This document shows positions 47,532 through 58,287 of a stretch of 64,000 bases of DNA, piece after piece. The notes beneath the pieces are model-generated. The model saw only the letters and a list, made by a program, of their open reading frames with translations, searched no databases and was not told the DNA's origin. A program made the translations under genes and the position numbers. Each line of letters starts with the position of its first letter. The first letter of the stretch is position 1. The stretch comes from Apostichopus japonicus (taxonomy: Eukaryota > Echinodermata > Holothuroidea > Aspidochirotida > Stichopodidae), in contig NC_092572.1 in NCBI RefSeq assembly GCF_037975245.1, forward strand, positions 15,134,269 to 15,198,268, written 5' to 3'.

Positions 47532-49849
47532 AAAAAAAATAATACGTTCTCTTGCCCTTGTCAATGCGTTTTCGGCTGTAGCTCCAACCACTTGTAATGT
47601 ATTTGCCATGGCTTTATTTTGGTAATGGTATTCGTCAGGTACCAGGTCAGGTACGTACGTACTCACCTTGCACGGATGTTAAGTGCAAGCTGGATCCCGA
47701 TGGACAGCCGATATTCATTGTGCACATATCGACACCACGTTCGTACACCTATCGCGGCAAGTTGTATATAATGGCGCGCAAAGGCATGGGCAAAGTTTGG
47801 CGTTGAATGTACTAGCCAATCAAATTCCACTTAAGTGGAATAGACTAGCCAATCACATTCCACTTAAGTGAAATAGACTATCCAATCACATTTCACTTAA
47901 ATGGAATGCATTTCCACTTAAGTGGAATTGTATTCCACTTAAGTGAAATAGAAAGGACATGCCACTTAAGTGGAATTGTATCCACTTAAGTAGAATACAA
48001 TTCCACTTAAGTGAAATGCATTTCCACTTAAGTGAAATACAATCCCCTTAAGTGAAATAGATTTAGCTTAAGTAAGATGCAGTGACAAGTTGATGAATTC
48101 AGCCTAAGTAATACAATTAAGCTTAAGTGGAATGGTATTCCACTTAAGTGAAATAGAATTCCACGTAAGTTAAATAGTATTCTGCTTAAGTGATATTGAA
48201 TTCCACTGAAGTGAAATGTATTCGACTTAAGTCGAATTGCGAGGTAAATGTTAAAACGGCTTGCCATACGTGCACTGACCTAAATGGAGTGTAACCACTC
48301 CCGATTTTGCAATTTCCAAAGATCAGGCCCGAAAAATACCAAGAAATACCAAGAACACTGTGCTGTATGGATTTCTAGCAATATCTAGGGATGAATATCC
48401 CAAGATCTTACCTAAACTGAAGGCAGATAGAGAATCGAAACCTTCAGTGTACTGAACTTGAAACTGTGCGTCTTTCGAAATGAAAAGAATGTGGGGAATT
48501 GCACAATAAACAAATCAAAGTTATTTATTTCAGTCTCCCTTCAATTATTCGAATTTGTTAAGCAAACAGCAGATATCAAATCATATAAGTGAGCATGAAA
48601 ATGGCGTTCCAGGATGAACAGCCTTCAAACCATGGGCGCAGATCCTGGTGCGGACAGCGGGACGCGTCCCCATCAACTTTTTCAGTAGTGGGGACATGAT
48701 ATACCGTGTCCCCACCAATTTGTCTTGACCAATAGCTGCATTTCAAGTTCCCCTGTATTGAACTTTGGCGCAGTTAGATCCAGCCCAGCCCCCCGGTTCC
48801 TACGCCCTTGCTAACCACTGCGTCACAACAACTGTTGAGAAATAATGCTGTTTTTCTTCAAAATGGAACGGAGGGTGATGTTCAAAATGCTGTACTTGTA
48901 AACAGGATAACTCAACACGTACACCTTTATTGAACTTCATATTTCAAATGGTCTTAAAATTGGCATTGTTTTCAGTGATTAATACTACATTACTCTAGGT
49001 TTGGCAGTAACTTGTGAAAATGTTTCATAGTGAAAATAAAACAATGTCATGTAACTCATTAATTATTAAAGGGGTGACAGAGCTGCTTTTCTTGCTCAAA
49101 TTGATCAAAGCATATGTCCATGTGCTCATACATAGAGCATCTGTATGTCTTTATTTCACATAGGAAGACTGTTCTCTCTGGGTATTGAAACATTTTGGAA
49201 TATAAATTCTACATTTTTGAGTCCTTAAAAGTTCTTAATTCTTTTGATTGCCTTGTTGCTAAAGTAATGGTCAAGGCAACGTTTCCTGAATCTGCATAGC
49301 TCATGTCGCGGAGCGGTTGAAAACTATTAATATACAACAACCAGTTAAAACAACAGTATCAGGCAGTATTTTATCACCCTCCGTTCCATTTTTGGAGAAA
49401 AAATTACGATTAAAACATTGAACACTTCTATCGCTTAGTATACAATTTCCGAGGAAACAACACAGTGAAACTGGAGAACATTTATGAATAAGAAAGGTTT
49501 GATTTGACTGCTTTGAAATAACGTATGACTGGCAAGATGCGTCGAGCGCTCTCTATCGGCCTCTTTTTGGTCAGTTTGCAACTTCAGAGGAACAATAGAA
49601 ACCCGAAAAACTTTTAAAACGAACAAAGGATTCACAAACCTTTGTTCTGCCTAAAAGATAAGCAGAATGAAAATAAAATAAAACTGTTAGCAAACTGCTT
49701 ATCCACTAGAGAGCCTGTGTAATAGAATGTGTAAAAGTTTCGATCCTAGCAGGATCTTCTTCAGAGGCTAAAAAAATAAGATAAGCAGAAAGTTTGGTTT
49801 ATTGTAGATTTGTGTGCGCGGAATTAGCCCGATTGATACGGGGAAAGGT
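47532..49849 (+). repeat. 2318-bp tandem duplication, copy 2
   Basis: Second copy, beginning at the A-run 47532 directly after the LINE piece of copy 1 and ending within the LINE at gggaaagg (49848), beyond which only this copy continues into LINE sequence. It carries a third palindrome array (47823-48240) without a left partner. Confidence 0.97.
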
Positions 49850-51145
49850 GATTAATTTTCTCTAGGTGGGTTATGGTGCGGTTATCTATAATTCTTTCGA
49901 AAATCTTACCTAAGGCTGGGAGGAGACTAACTGGTCGATAGTTTTGAATTTTGGTGCGGTCTTTACTTAGTTTCGGTATTAAAATCTGTTTGGCGGATTT
50001 CCATGGGGTTGGGAAATAACCCAGTGTAAGGAGTTCGTTAAATAGTGGGAAAATATGAGAGTTAATGAATATCGGAGGGGAGTTTTTAGGCATTTGGTCA
50101 TTTATGTTGTCAAGACCAGTGGAGGATGCATGTTTAAGTGGCACTATACCAATTGTTTATATCTATTTTATTGAGCAGAGGGATGTTTTTGTTGAGACAT
50201 CCTAATGGGTTGGTGTTAAAGCTGGTTGCATTACTGATAATTGTACGGTCTATTTCGTGTTTACAGCTGATATCGTATGGGGGCCATCGTAGATATTGAA
50301 TATACTTTTAAAGTACGATTCAATTAGCTTTATTTGGTCTTGAGTTTTTGTGATGAGGTTACCTACGTTATCTCTAAGGCCTTGGTCTGTTTTACCTGTG
50401 TTTGGTGTTGTAATGGGGTTAAATGATTTTTTTTTTTTAATTTTCCAAAAGTGTTTCGGGTTTTTATCATTAATGATTAAATCGCAGTTGTTTTGGACGC
50501 GGTTTTGTTAATCCGCCAATATTTGTCTGTTTATTGCTATTTAAGTTGGTTAATTTGGGTTTTTAGAGTTGGGTCTCGGGAGATGATATAAGTTCTACAT
50601 AGGCGACGTCTGAGTTTCATAAGTGTAAGAATATTCTTATTAGTTTTCGTTTTCTGTTTTGTTTTTAAGGGACAGTGTCTTTTGAAAGTATAGAAGATAT
50701 GATGGGCAACGCTGTCACAGTAATTGTCGATGTAATTTAGCTCGTTGTTTTGGTTGTTGTATTTTGGGAGTCTGTTTTATTGTAATTATACGTCAATTCG
50801 TTATTTGGTATGCAGTTGAGGTTTATGTCTAGCTCAAAAACGAGTGGAAAATGGTCACTGCTTTAGTCATCTTCTAGGATTTGTATCGAATGTGTTTTAG
50901 TTGCGAGGTGATTTGAGGTTATATGGGTAGTCAAGTAGTTCTGTAATATTGTTTATTGGGTTCATCCTAGGTTTGGTATTTTGGTTAATTATCGTTAAGT
51001 TGTATTTATCACATATTTCTTAGAGAGACTTGCCTTTTTCAGAAAAAAATATGTGGTGGGCATTTACTAGGAGTTTTTTAATTTTTTTATTAGAACATTT
51101 TTTTTATCATATCGGTGGATATGGGCTCATTTGGGGGACTATAAT
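49791..51145 (-). pseudogene. Jockey-like LINE fragment (RT N-terminal part and endonuclease end)
   Basis: Colinear with 59333-60740 of the LINE further right. The minus strand encodes an RT start with TGLDNINDQMPKNSPP, TPWKSAKQILIPKLSKDR and YRPVSLLPALGKIFERII (50144-49824), then broken endonuclease/linker sequence up to ggggactataat at 51145, where homology stops. There are several frameshifts and stops. The first 60 bases are also present at the end of duplication copy 1, so the LINE was present before the duplication. Confidence 0.88.
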
Positions 51146-51857
51146 CATACCACGAGAGTGTCCATTAGCTATAGGTTGTATTGAGGGTGTGTTATTCTTG
51201 CGTCAAATGGCGTACCATGGAAGGGGGAGTGGGGGGGGTTGGGTGGTCTATCTGGCAGTGGCGGAGCGTCCATACAGTCAGGGGGCGGATGCCCCCCTGA
51301 CGGACTCAAATGGACTGCTGGCGCCCTTTTCAGCTTTTTACCACTTTTTATTTATATGCGATTATTGACGTTTTTAATGCGCTCTCATCTACCTATTGAC
51401 ATTTGTCACATTTTTTTTGGCGATGACACCTATTTATTCTTCATTTATCTGCATATTAGCAAGGCCCGGCAAGGGTCATTTCCGGCGATCTAGTGAGCAT
51501 CTTTATTCAAATATTTCTCTACACTCCGTGCCAACCCGTGGTGGCGCTCCGCTTAGATAGTGTCGAAAGCGCTCCTACAGACCATCCTCGCCCCCTCGAC
51601 CAATACCCCTAGCTCCGACACTGCAAAAGACCCGATAGAAATACGTATTCTTTATAAGTGCACAATTTTGAAAAACCCCTCTTTTCAGTCCCCTCTCTTG
51701 TCCTCTCTGAAACACCCATCAACATTGAAATAAGACGTGGAGTAGAAGACACCCTTGTCTTTGTTATACACAAATTTCGTGTAATTATCTGACCGGGAAA
51801 GTCTTGTTGTTTATAGGCCTATGATTTCTATAGTTTTTCATAAATCATATATCAGGT
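51146..51857. other. Non-coding; possible hAT-like end pair
   Basis: cagtggcggagcg at 51256 and agctccgacactg ending 51623 are inverted copies at about 11 of 13 positions, and a gggggcggatgcccccctga hairpin follows the left one. The flanks ctatctgg and caaaagac do not match, so an intact insertion is not shown. Confidence 0.35.
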
Positions 51858-52415
51858 TTTTTTGCCCCCCCCCCGCACGCCCCCACACAACACCCAATTC
51901 CAAAATAAACTTCAGATTCGTAATCAGCGTGTCGCGAACTACCAGAAAAGATACACATTTATCGCCTTTGCGACAAAAAGTGTTTTCACCTAAAAAAAAA
52001 CCGTAAGGGGTACGGACCTCTTGCAGTTTTTTGCCAAAATTGACCCATTTATTCATAAATGTCAAGATAAAACTCAAGATAACAAACAAAGGTTTGATTT
52101 GACTGCTTTGAAATCACGTAGGCCTATCACTGGCAAGATGCGTCGAGCACCCTCTTATGACACTTATTTCGCTCAGTTTGCAACTTCTGAGGAACAATAG
52201 AAAACCGAAAACTTTTAGGGACAACAAAATGTTTTATAACCTTTGTTCGTCGTAAAAGTTTTTCGGTCTTACTTTTCTTTGAGGTGAAAAAAAGAAATTG
52301 TCGCAAAAGCGATAAATGTGTATCTTTTCTGGTAGTTCGCGACAAGCTGATTACGAATCTGAAGGGTTTTTTGGAATTAGGTGCTGTGTTGGGGCGTGGG
52401 GGGCAAAAAACCTGA
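51858..52415. repeat. Fold-back inverted repeat (~135-bp arms, ~285-bp loop)
   Basis: The left arm (51858-51990) contains cagattcgtaatcagc, cgcgaactaccagaaaagat and acacatttatcgc. The right arm (52276-52415) has the inverted forms gcgataaatgtgt, atcttttctggtagttcgcg and gctgattacgaatctg. A C-rich tract (51869) pairs with the G-rich tract near 52393. Readings on both strands here mirror each other for this reason. Confidence 0.88.
52088..52250 (+). repeat. Diverged third copy of a segment of the 2318-bp duplication
   Basis: ggtttgatttgactgctttg, ggcaagatgcgtcgagc and gaggaacaatagaaa match 47178-47335 and 49496-49653. It occupies the loop of the fold-back repeat, so this segment has moved or been copied independently of the tandem duplication. 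Confidence 0.8.
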
Positions 52416-53029
52416 TTTGCAGTTTTGCCAAAACTGACCAAAAATCGATCCAAAATCGATTTCGCCCAAATGACGTAACAGGGGGTAACCGATGCTCAGG
52501 AGCCCAAATTTGCAACTCCCAGGTCCATATCTGCTTCCGTGCGGGAGACACGTGGTCCCAAGAAATCTGCATAGCCCTCCAAAAGATTTTATTGATAAGA
52601 TCCAAAGTACTATTTTTGAATTATTTCGAACGGGAAAACTGATAAAGTAAGGAAAATTACTATGTATAATGAAAAGGGGGGTTTAAAAAAATATATGTTC
52701 ACAGCTTTGTTGGTGCTCTCAAAACCTCTTGGGTCAAGCGTTATTGTAATAATGCCAACACGGGGTATTGGAAGCTCTTTTATTTCATTCATCTCTGTCG
52801 CCGTCCGGTAAAGAGTTGCTTTTTAATTTTAATTTTCATGACCAGGATATTTCCTGTATTTAAAAATACCTTCATTGGACAAATTTGTATGGTTTTGAGT
52901 AAGCTTAGCTACCTTTAAGAAACCATCGGAAATTTGGTGTGCAAATCCCTAATAATTTTATTAGAATTGATAATACCATTGTTTATGACAAAAAAAGCTT
53001 TTACGACGCCGGTTTACTGTTTGTTAGGG
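52416..53029. other. Non-coding, nothing recognised
   Basis: Readings of 84-108 codons here lie over the arm of the fold-back repeat and have no family resemblance. The rest is AT-rich. Confidence 0.4.
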
Positions 53030-53175
53030 ATATGTTTTTGCTAGATGGGAAGCAATTGTCCAAATAATGCTTTTCTGACCAGTCTTCTACATTGTTAAGC
53101 TATTGTATGCTTTATAGAAGACTTCCTTTCACATTGTATATTTGCACGTGAAAAAACAAAATAAATCAAATCAAA
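53030..53175 (+). mobile_element. LINE 3'-end fragment (plus strand)
   Basis: tatagaagacttcctttcacattgta followed by a simple tail of aaataaatcaaatcaaa type resembles the sequence at 57700-57860 (acacttcctttcaca with an aaatgaaat tail). A short 3' end with a tandem A-rich tail is typical of 5'-truncated non-LTR insertions. Confidence 0.5.
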
Positions 53176-53197
53176 TAACTAATAATTATTTCTAAAC

Positions 53198-54030
53198 AGT
53201 TACTGTGGTTAGTGTTATGTACTTAGAAGGTAAGACAAACTCTCTGTCTAGAATTCAACTCCCAGAGGATGTATTGTTTTGGTATTTCTTTTCCTCATTT
53301 TTCAGTTAAAATATTAGAAAAGCCTATCATTTCTCAATTAACAGTTACTGTGGCGAAGTTGTTATGTTGTATAATTTTGCATATTTATTATTGTTTTGTA
53401 CAATGAAATTGTCAATAAACTGAAAAAAAAGAGACATACTCCTTGTCTTGAATTCAAACACCAGAGGATGCATTTGATTTTCTATTTATTTGCCTTCTAA
53501 TGTTGTGAAGAATAAATATTAGAAACGAGTATTAAATCTCAACAGTTCTCGTGGCGCAGTTGGTAGTGCTCTGGACTGGGGAGACAGACAAACTCCATGT
53601 CTCCGGTTCGAACCCCAGACAGAGCATTTTATATTTTTGCTCTTTTACTGATTCCATTCTGGACTTTGAAGTTTAAATATTAGAAACGAGCATTAATTCT
53701 CAACAGTTCTAGTGGCGCAGTTGGTAGTGCTCTGGACTGGAGAGACAGACAAAACTCCATGTCTCCGGTTCGAACCCCAGACAGAGCATTTTATATTTTT
53801 GCTCTTTTACTGATTCCATTCTGGACTTTGAAGTTTAAATATTAGAAACGAGCATTAATTCTCAACAGTTCTAGTGGCGCAGTTGGTAGTGCTCTGGACT
53901 GGAGAGACAGACAAACTCCATGTCTCCGGTTCGATTCCCAGACAGAGCATCATGTCTGCGGTTCATGTCCAGACAGAGCCTTTTACTTTTCTACCCTCTG
54001 GAGGGAGTGGAAGTATAAATATAAGAAACA
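53198..54030 (+). repeat. Tandem array of ~161-bp tRNA-headed units (5-6 copies)
   Basis: Three well-conserved units have heads at 53551, 53712 and 53874 (spacing 161 and 162), each starting gtggcgcagttggtagtgct and ending its head with ccggttcgaaccccagacag (third copy cggttcgattccc). The A box TGGCGCAGTTGG and B box GGTTCGAACCC match Pol III consensus. The D-arm stem GCGC/GTGC and anticodon-like loop are visible, and T-runs follow (catttt, attttt, cttttac). Two older units precede (53198-53337; 53338-53540), the second carrying an 85-base insertion ending aataaactgaaaaaaaa, and a decayed unit follows (to ~54030). The 62-codon reading at 53874 is not a gene. Confidence 0.88.
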
Positions 54031-54047
54031 AAGTTTCTCCAGAGGGA

Positions 54048-54125
54048 ACCAAAATGGTGTAATTGGTTATTCCATCGTTCAGTAAGCAATTGGTTTGGAT
54101 TGCATCGGTTCAAGTCCCAGGTGAG
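54048..54125 (+). repeat. tRNA-derived sequence (SINE head or tRNA relic)
   Basis: TGGTGTAATTGG (54055) and GGTTCAAGTCC (54107-54117) match Pol III A and B boxes at tRNA-like spacing. The acceptor and anticodon stems do not fold cleanly, so this is not called as a working tRNA. Confidence 0.6.
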
Positions 54126-54375
54126 TATTTGCAAAAGGAGTTCTGACAAGTGGATAAGGTGAATCCCGAAGGTGGGCGGCCCCCCTCCTGACAGGTGGGT
54201 AAGGTGAGTACCAAGGTGAGAGGTGAGAAGGGGTGGACAAGGTCAGGTCGCCACCCCTCTCCCTGACAAGGTAAAGGCGCGGACAAATGGAGACCGCCGC
54301 CACCCCTCCCCCTGACAAGGTTCACGCGCGGACAAGTGGAGTTCGCCGCCACCCCTCCCCCCTGACTAGCTAATC
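54126..54375 (+). repeat. GC-rich minisatellite (~47-60 bp units)
   Basis: Units of the type ctgacaaggt...gcggacaa.tggag..cgccgccacccctcc recur four to five times with changing length. Readings on the minus strand (54079-54352) are products of the repeat. Confidence 0.85.
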
Positions 54376-54474
54376 GGTAGTCGGGGGGAGGAGTAGTGGA
54401 GAATATGTTTTATAAAAACGACTAAGTCCAAACAGCAGGATCTTTAAATATTTGTAAAGCTTTAGAATCCAGAG

Positions 54475-54548
54475 GCCCACCTAATGGTCTAGTGGTAAAG
54501 ACTTTTGCTTTTGCATCTCAAGGTCCCTGGCTCAAACTCAACCTCTGC
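54475..54548 (+). repeat. tRNA-derived sequence
   Basis: TGGTCTAGTGG (54485-54495) is a perfect A box of the kind seen in tRNA-Glu/Asp/Gly; GGCTCAAACTC (54529-54539) is a B-box variant. A long T/C-rich anticodon region and poor stems argue for a relic or SINE head. Confidence 0.55.
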
Positions 54549-56085
54549 TTTTCCTTTTACAATACTCATGTAAAAGGAAGAAAGAAAAGAAGAAAAAAAG
54601 AGTGATACTTTGAAATAACTTCTTTTTTTTAATGACAAATCAGTTCATGGACAGGATATACCTTCATCCCTCCCACCACGGTTAATACCCTTCAACTACC
54701 TGTCCAGAAACAGGTTATCCCTCATCAAATTATTATGCAAATACTAATCAACACATGCAATACATATTTCATAAACATTCTTAGTGATACCTGCATCTAC
54801 TATTGAGATGGTTGGGTGACAACAGACAGTTATTTTCTATAATGTTTCTATTATTTATAATATCAGCCTGGGGGCAGTTATTTAATGATACTAAGTAGTC
54901 ACATGTACATATGGGATAAGCCTATGGCTTTTTTACTTCACACCAGGTGGCTATCCAATTCACACCAGTACATTCTTTTTGGACATTTTTTTTTAAACAT
55001 TTGGAAGACCATTTCAACATGAAGGGAAAAAGAATTGATTTCTCCTAGATAAAAATAATAACCCCATCTTACTTTAGCCAGACAGGGCTTGAATCCATAG
55101 GTTTGCTTGACAACAAGTTCCCAACAAAACAAAGGAGTTGGCCTTCCATGGCTGATTGATTATTCAATTTACAATACCATGGCACCCCTGCTACCATCAA
55201 TAAAATTTTCTTTAACTTTCATTTATTAACTAAACCTGATTTTGAATTAATTTTAAATAACTTTTTAAAAATTTTACATTTTTGCCCTCAAGTTTGAAAA
55301 AGGAAACGATACTACCATAGCACAAACAACATACATGTGGAAAGGTAGCTCCCTTTCATTGCTGTCTCAATCACACACCCCCCCGCTCCGACTACCACAC
55401 CCCACCAAATTATATACACGAAGAGTGAAAGTTTCTTTAAATATAGCCTTTTCATGCAGTAAACCTGTGCTGCTGCAAACTGAAAATTCAATTAAAAGAT
55501 TCTCCCTCTTCACTTTCAACACTTTCATTTCTCCTTCTCTATCCTTCGCCTCACCACCCCCCCCCCCACCCCTGGTCCTTCCAACTATCATCTATAACTC
55601 CTGCCAATATCAAATTCAGTCACCTTAACATCCCCCCATAAAGTGTCAGTCAGTCAAGCACCACAATGTTTGTAGACCAAGAAATCAACACCCGAAACCC
55701 ATTTTTAAAACTTTAAAGCCCCATCAAATAAAGATGCTGTTTTTTTCTTCTTTTTCTCTAAACAAGATAAACACACAAACACCAAATCCAAAATATATAA
55801 AATTCCAATTCCCATTTTGAATATTCTTCAAATTTTGTTTGCCAAGCCACGTTAAAAAAGTGAGTGTTATTCTTTTTGGCCTTCCCCCATCTTTGTGTTT
55901 GCATTGCAACAAGGTGTAGTTTTCTATACTAAAAAAAAAACAAATGAAATCAAATAAAACTTAAATAAAAGATGATTACAGCACATGCAGGAGAAGAGTG
56001 AGAGCCCTCCCAAATACTACCGGCTTATGTATACAAAAGACCTTTTTTCCGAAATCCTTTTTCCGACATCGTGGCAATACGAGAG
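54549..56085. other. Probable SRP68 3' UTR and downstream DNA with a minus-strand tRNA-like relic
   Basis: No coding content. On the minus strand, GGATTCAAGCCC (near 55086-55097) is a B-box-like word with an upstream degraded A-box region (55140-55160), suggesting a SINE fragment. A C-run (55554-55567) and A-rich tracts (55930, 55960) occur. The minus-strand sequence immediately past 56086 would be the 3' UTR of the exon below. Confidence 0.5.
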
Positions 56086-56384
56086 TTACTTTTCACCCCC
56101 GCTCCACCATCCACGCAGGAACCCACCCAGACCCCCCTGCGGGGACGATTTATTCTGTTCCAGTTTCTCGTCCAAGGAGGGTAACTCTATATGGTTCAGA
56201 GCCATGTCAAAGAAGAGCGGTTTGCACGGTGACAGCTTAAAGTCCAGTGGAAATGTGGTGAAGTTGGGCTTGGCGGCCAGGTCCGGCTGGTTGGCGTTGT
56301 ACCAGTCAAGCCATTCCGCCAGCGGTCGATTGTCCTTCAGACCGAGTTGCGCCATTCTTTTGCTGATGGAAGGTTCATTGGAAT
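56086..56384 (-). CDS. SRP68: Signal recognition particle subunit SRP68, last coding exon
   Basis: The minus strand has an acceptor tttttcag ending at 56385, then an open frame (entered after one base of a split codon) to TAA at 56088-56086. The peptide contains DNRPLAEWLDWYNANQPDL, then SPCKPLFFDMALNHIELPSL and an end GGLGGFLRGWW. The P-CKPLFFDxALNxxxxPxL block followed by a Gly-rich amphipathic tail is the C-terminal signature of SRP68, which with SRP72 forms the large heterodimer of the eukaryotic signal recognition particle that targets ribosomes to the ER. This is the region that contacts SRP72. Upstream exons were not found between here and the LINE at 57.9 kb. The extra ORF codons before 56384 are intron. 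The plus-strand readings are shadows. Confidence 0.88.
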
Positions 56385-57699
56385 CTGAAAAATGAACGCA
56401 GAGAGGTTCTTGGTAAGCCATGTTTTTTTTTTAAAGTATTCTTGGGTGGAGGGTATTTTCTATGGGTGAGGATAATCCGGAGGGTGGGGGAAGTCAATTC
56501 AATTAACTGTGAGAAACGTCATTGAATTAGGAACCACCTACAGTAAGGCCTATTGTCATCTTTGTAGTAAGTTTGTCACCTTGAGCTACATTACAGTTCA
56601 TAAGTAGGGGGGGTATATTTGAGTGGAATTTGGGATTCGAATCCCCGAATAGAGAAAGTTTACAAAAACTTGTTAATTTGCAGTCATTTTTTGTTATTGC
56701 TGTCACAAACAGAAATGGCTACCCACTTTCTATTATTTGTAGATGACAGAGACTGGTTCAATCGCAGACTACAAGGCCAGATAAACTCTTTATATTTTGG
56801 CTTTCAATTTCTTTATTCTGACAAATTTCGATAGTACAAAAAACAGCAGTTTTGATCCGGCTTTGATACTTCCTTGTGATCCCTGGACATCATACATTCA
56901 GCTACAAGCAAAAATAACTGTTGTCTGTCCTGTCCACCACAATAATCCTATTGTAATATTTTCAGACCCTAAGGGCTAATAGGTCTCTTCCCCCCTCCCC
57001 CCCAAAAAAAAAAATAAGTGTGAAAAGGGACGGTGCTGCTTCCAACCAAATGAATCTTTTCACTCATTGTTTAACCAAAGAGAAAAATTTGGGAAAGAAA
57101 ACAACAGATTATTAATATAAAGGCCATATTTCTCTGAATCATTGTCTATGCTCCGATGGAATACATTTGTTCCAGTAGCAGGGTTCAATTCCCAGGTTCC
57201 AAATGGACATGGCAGTTTAATCTGCATTTTCCTGACGATCAGACCCAAAAGAGAACATCGATATGTCTCTCCACCATTATCCCAAAGAAGAAACCTTTCA
57301 GAAACTCAAGGGATTTCTTCCTTTTAAATTAACCAGGGTCCTACACAAAATTAACAGGGTAGTAACATGATGGTCTCTGCCTGATTCCCCCTCCCCCCAC
57401 CCAATTTCTTTTCTTAATTTGTTGGTATTCATCCTTTCATATATAGTCCATCTTGCATTTTGCCTTTTGAAAAACAAGAATCCTTAATCTTCATCCAAAG
57501 CAGCAAAAAGTTTCTTTCCAAACACAGTAAATTGAATATTATTATTATTATTATTATATTATTATTAAGTACATACCTAGAATGGAGGCCACCTGAGCAG
57601 AGTACTTCAAGCTGTGATATCTTGTGCAAGAGTGTCCAATTCCTCTACCTCCACCTATTGATTAAATGAAACCAAAATCTAATCATGATGTCTTACACA
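56385..57699. other. Intronic-looking DNA with tRNA-like words and an ATT microsatellite
   Basis: gggattcgaatcccc (56632) and ggttcaattcc (57182-57192) are B-box-like words without a good A box. (ATT)n lies at about 57536-57567, and a C/A run at 56990-57010. No coding exon recognised. Confidence 0.45.
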
Positions 57700-57860
57700 T
57701 TAAGTTTTTAGGGAGTGTCACTACCCGACAAGCCCTATAGGGTTTTTTAGTACACTTCCTTTCACAAGTTTTGTTTCTTATCTCCTTCTATGTCATATGT
57801 CATACTTATGTTAAAATAGAACAAAAATCAATAAATGAAATGAAATAAATGAAATTAGTT
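57700..57860 (+). mobile_element. LINE 3'-end fragment with aaatgaaat tail (plus strand)
   Basis: acccgacaagccctatagggttttttagtacacttcctttc followed by gtcatatgtcatac and the tail aaatgaaatgaaataaatgaaat. This hairpin-plus-simple-tail layout is that of non-LTR retrotransposon 3' ends. It lies tail-to-tail with the minus-strand LINE that ends at ~57864. Confidence 0.55.
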
Positions 57861-58287
57861 ACCTTTTTTTTAATTCGAGTAAAAGTTTTGTTTTTGTTGT
57901 TGTTGATATCAAAACAAAAGGAGTTTAACCCCTGGTCGACCTGGCGAGAGGTCCTACGGGGGATAATAATTTTGTTTTTATAGAATAGACATTTTTTTTT
58001 CTTTTTCTTGGAGAGGTTGTTTATGTTCAGTCAGGGAATTGCTGGTAAATGAAGTCTTATATATTTACATAGGACAGGATAGCCATAATCATACCCGAGG
58101 TCAGAGTCGAAGAGTCAATTAGGGAGGGATTTCTAAAGGAGAGGAATTTTTTAAGTACTGAGAATTGTGGAGACGGAGTGGTTTCTATTGTTGGGTATGG
58201 AGTGGTTGTGTTTTCTATTGTTTGGTAACAATATAATCTGTATATATAAGTATACTTAGGCCTAGACCCATTTTGGAAAGGATTTTT

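Noticed and set aside
51256-51623. Complete hAT element
   Set aside because: The end words are inverted and hAT-like, but flanking octamers do not match, so I list it only as a possible end pair.
55985-56395. 136-codon plus-strand ORF
   Set aside because: Antisense to the SRP68 terminal exon, whose conserved C-terminal block is on the minus strand.
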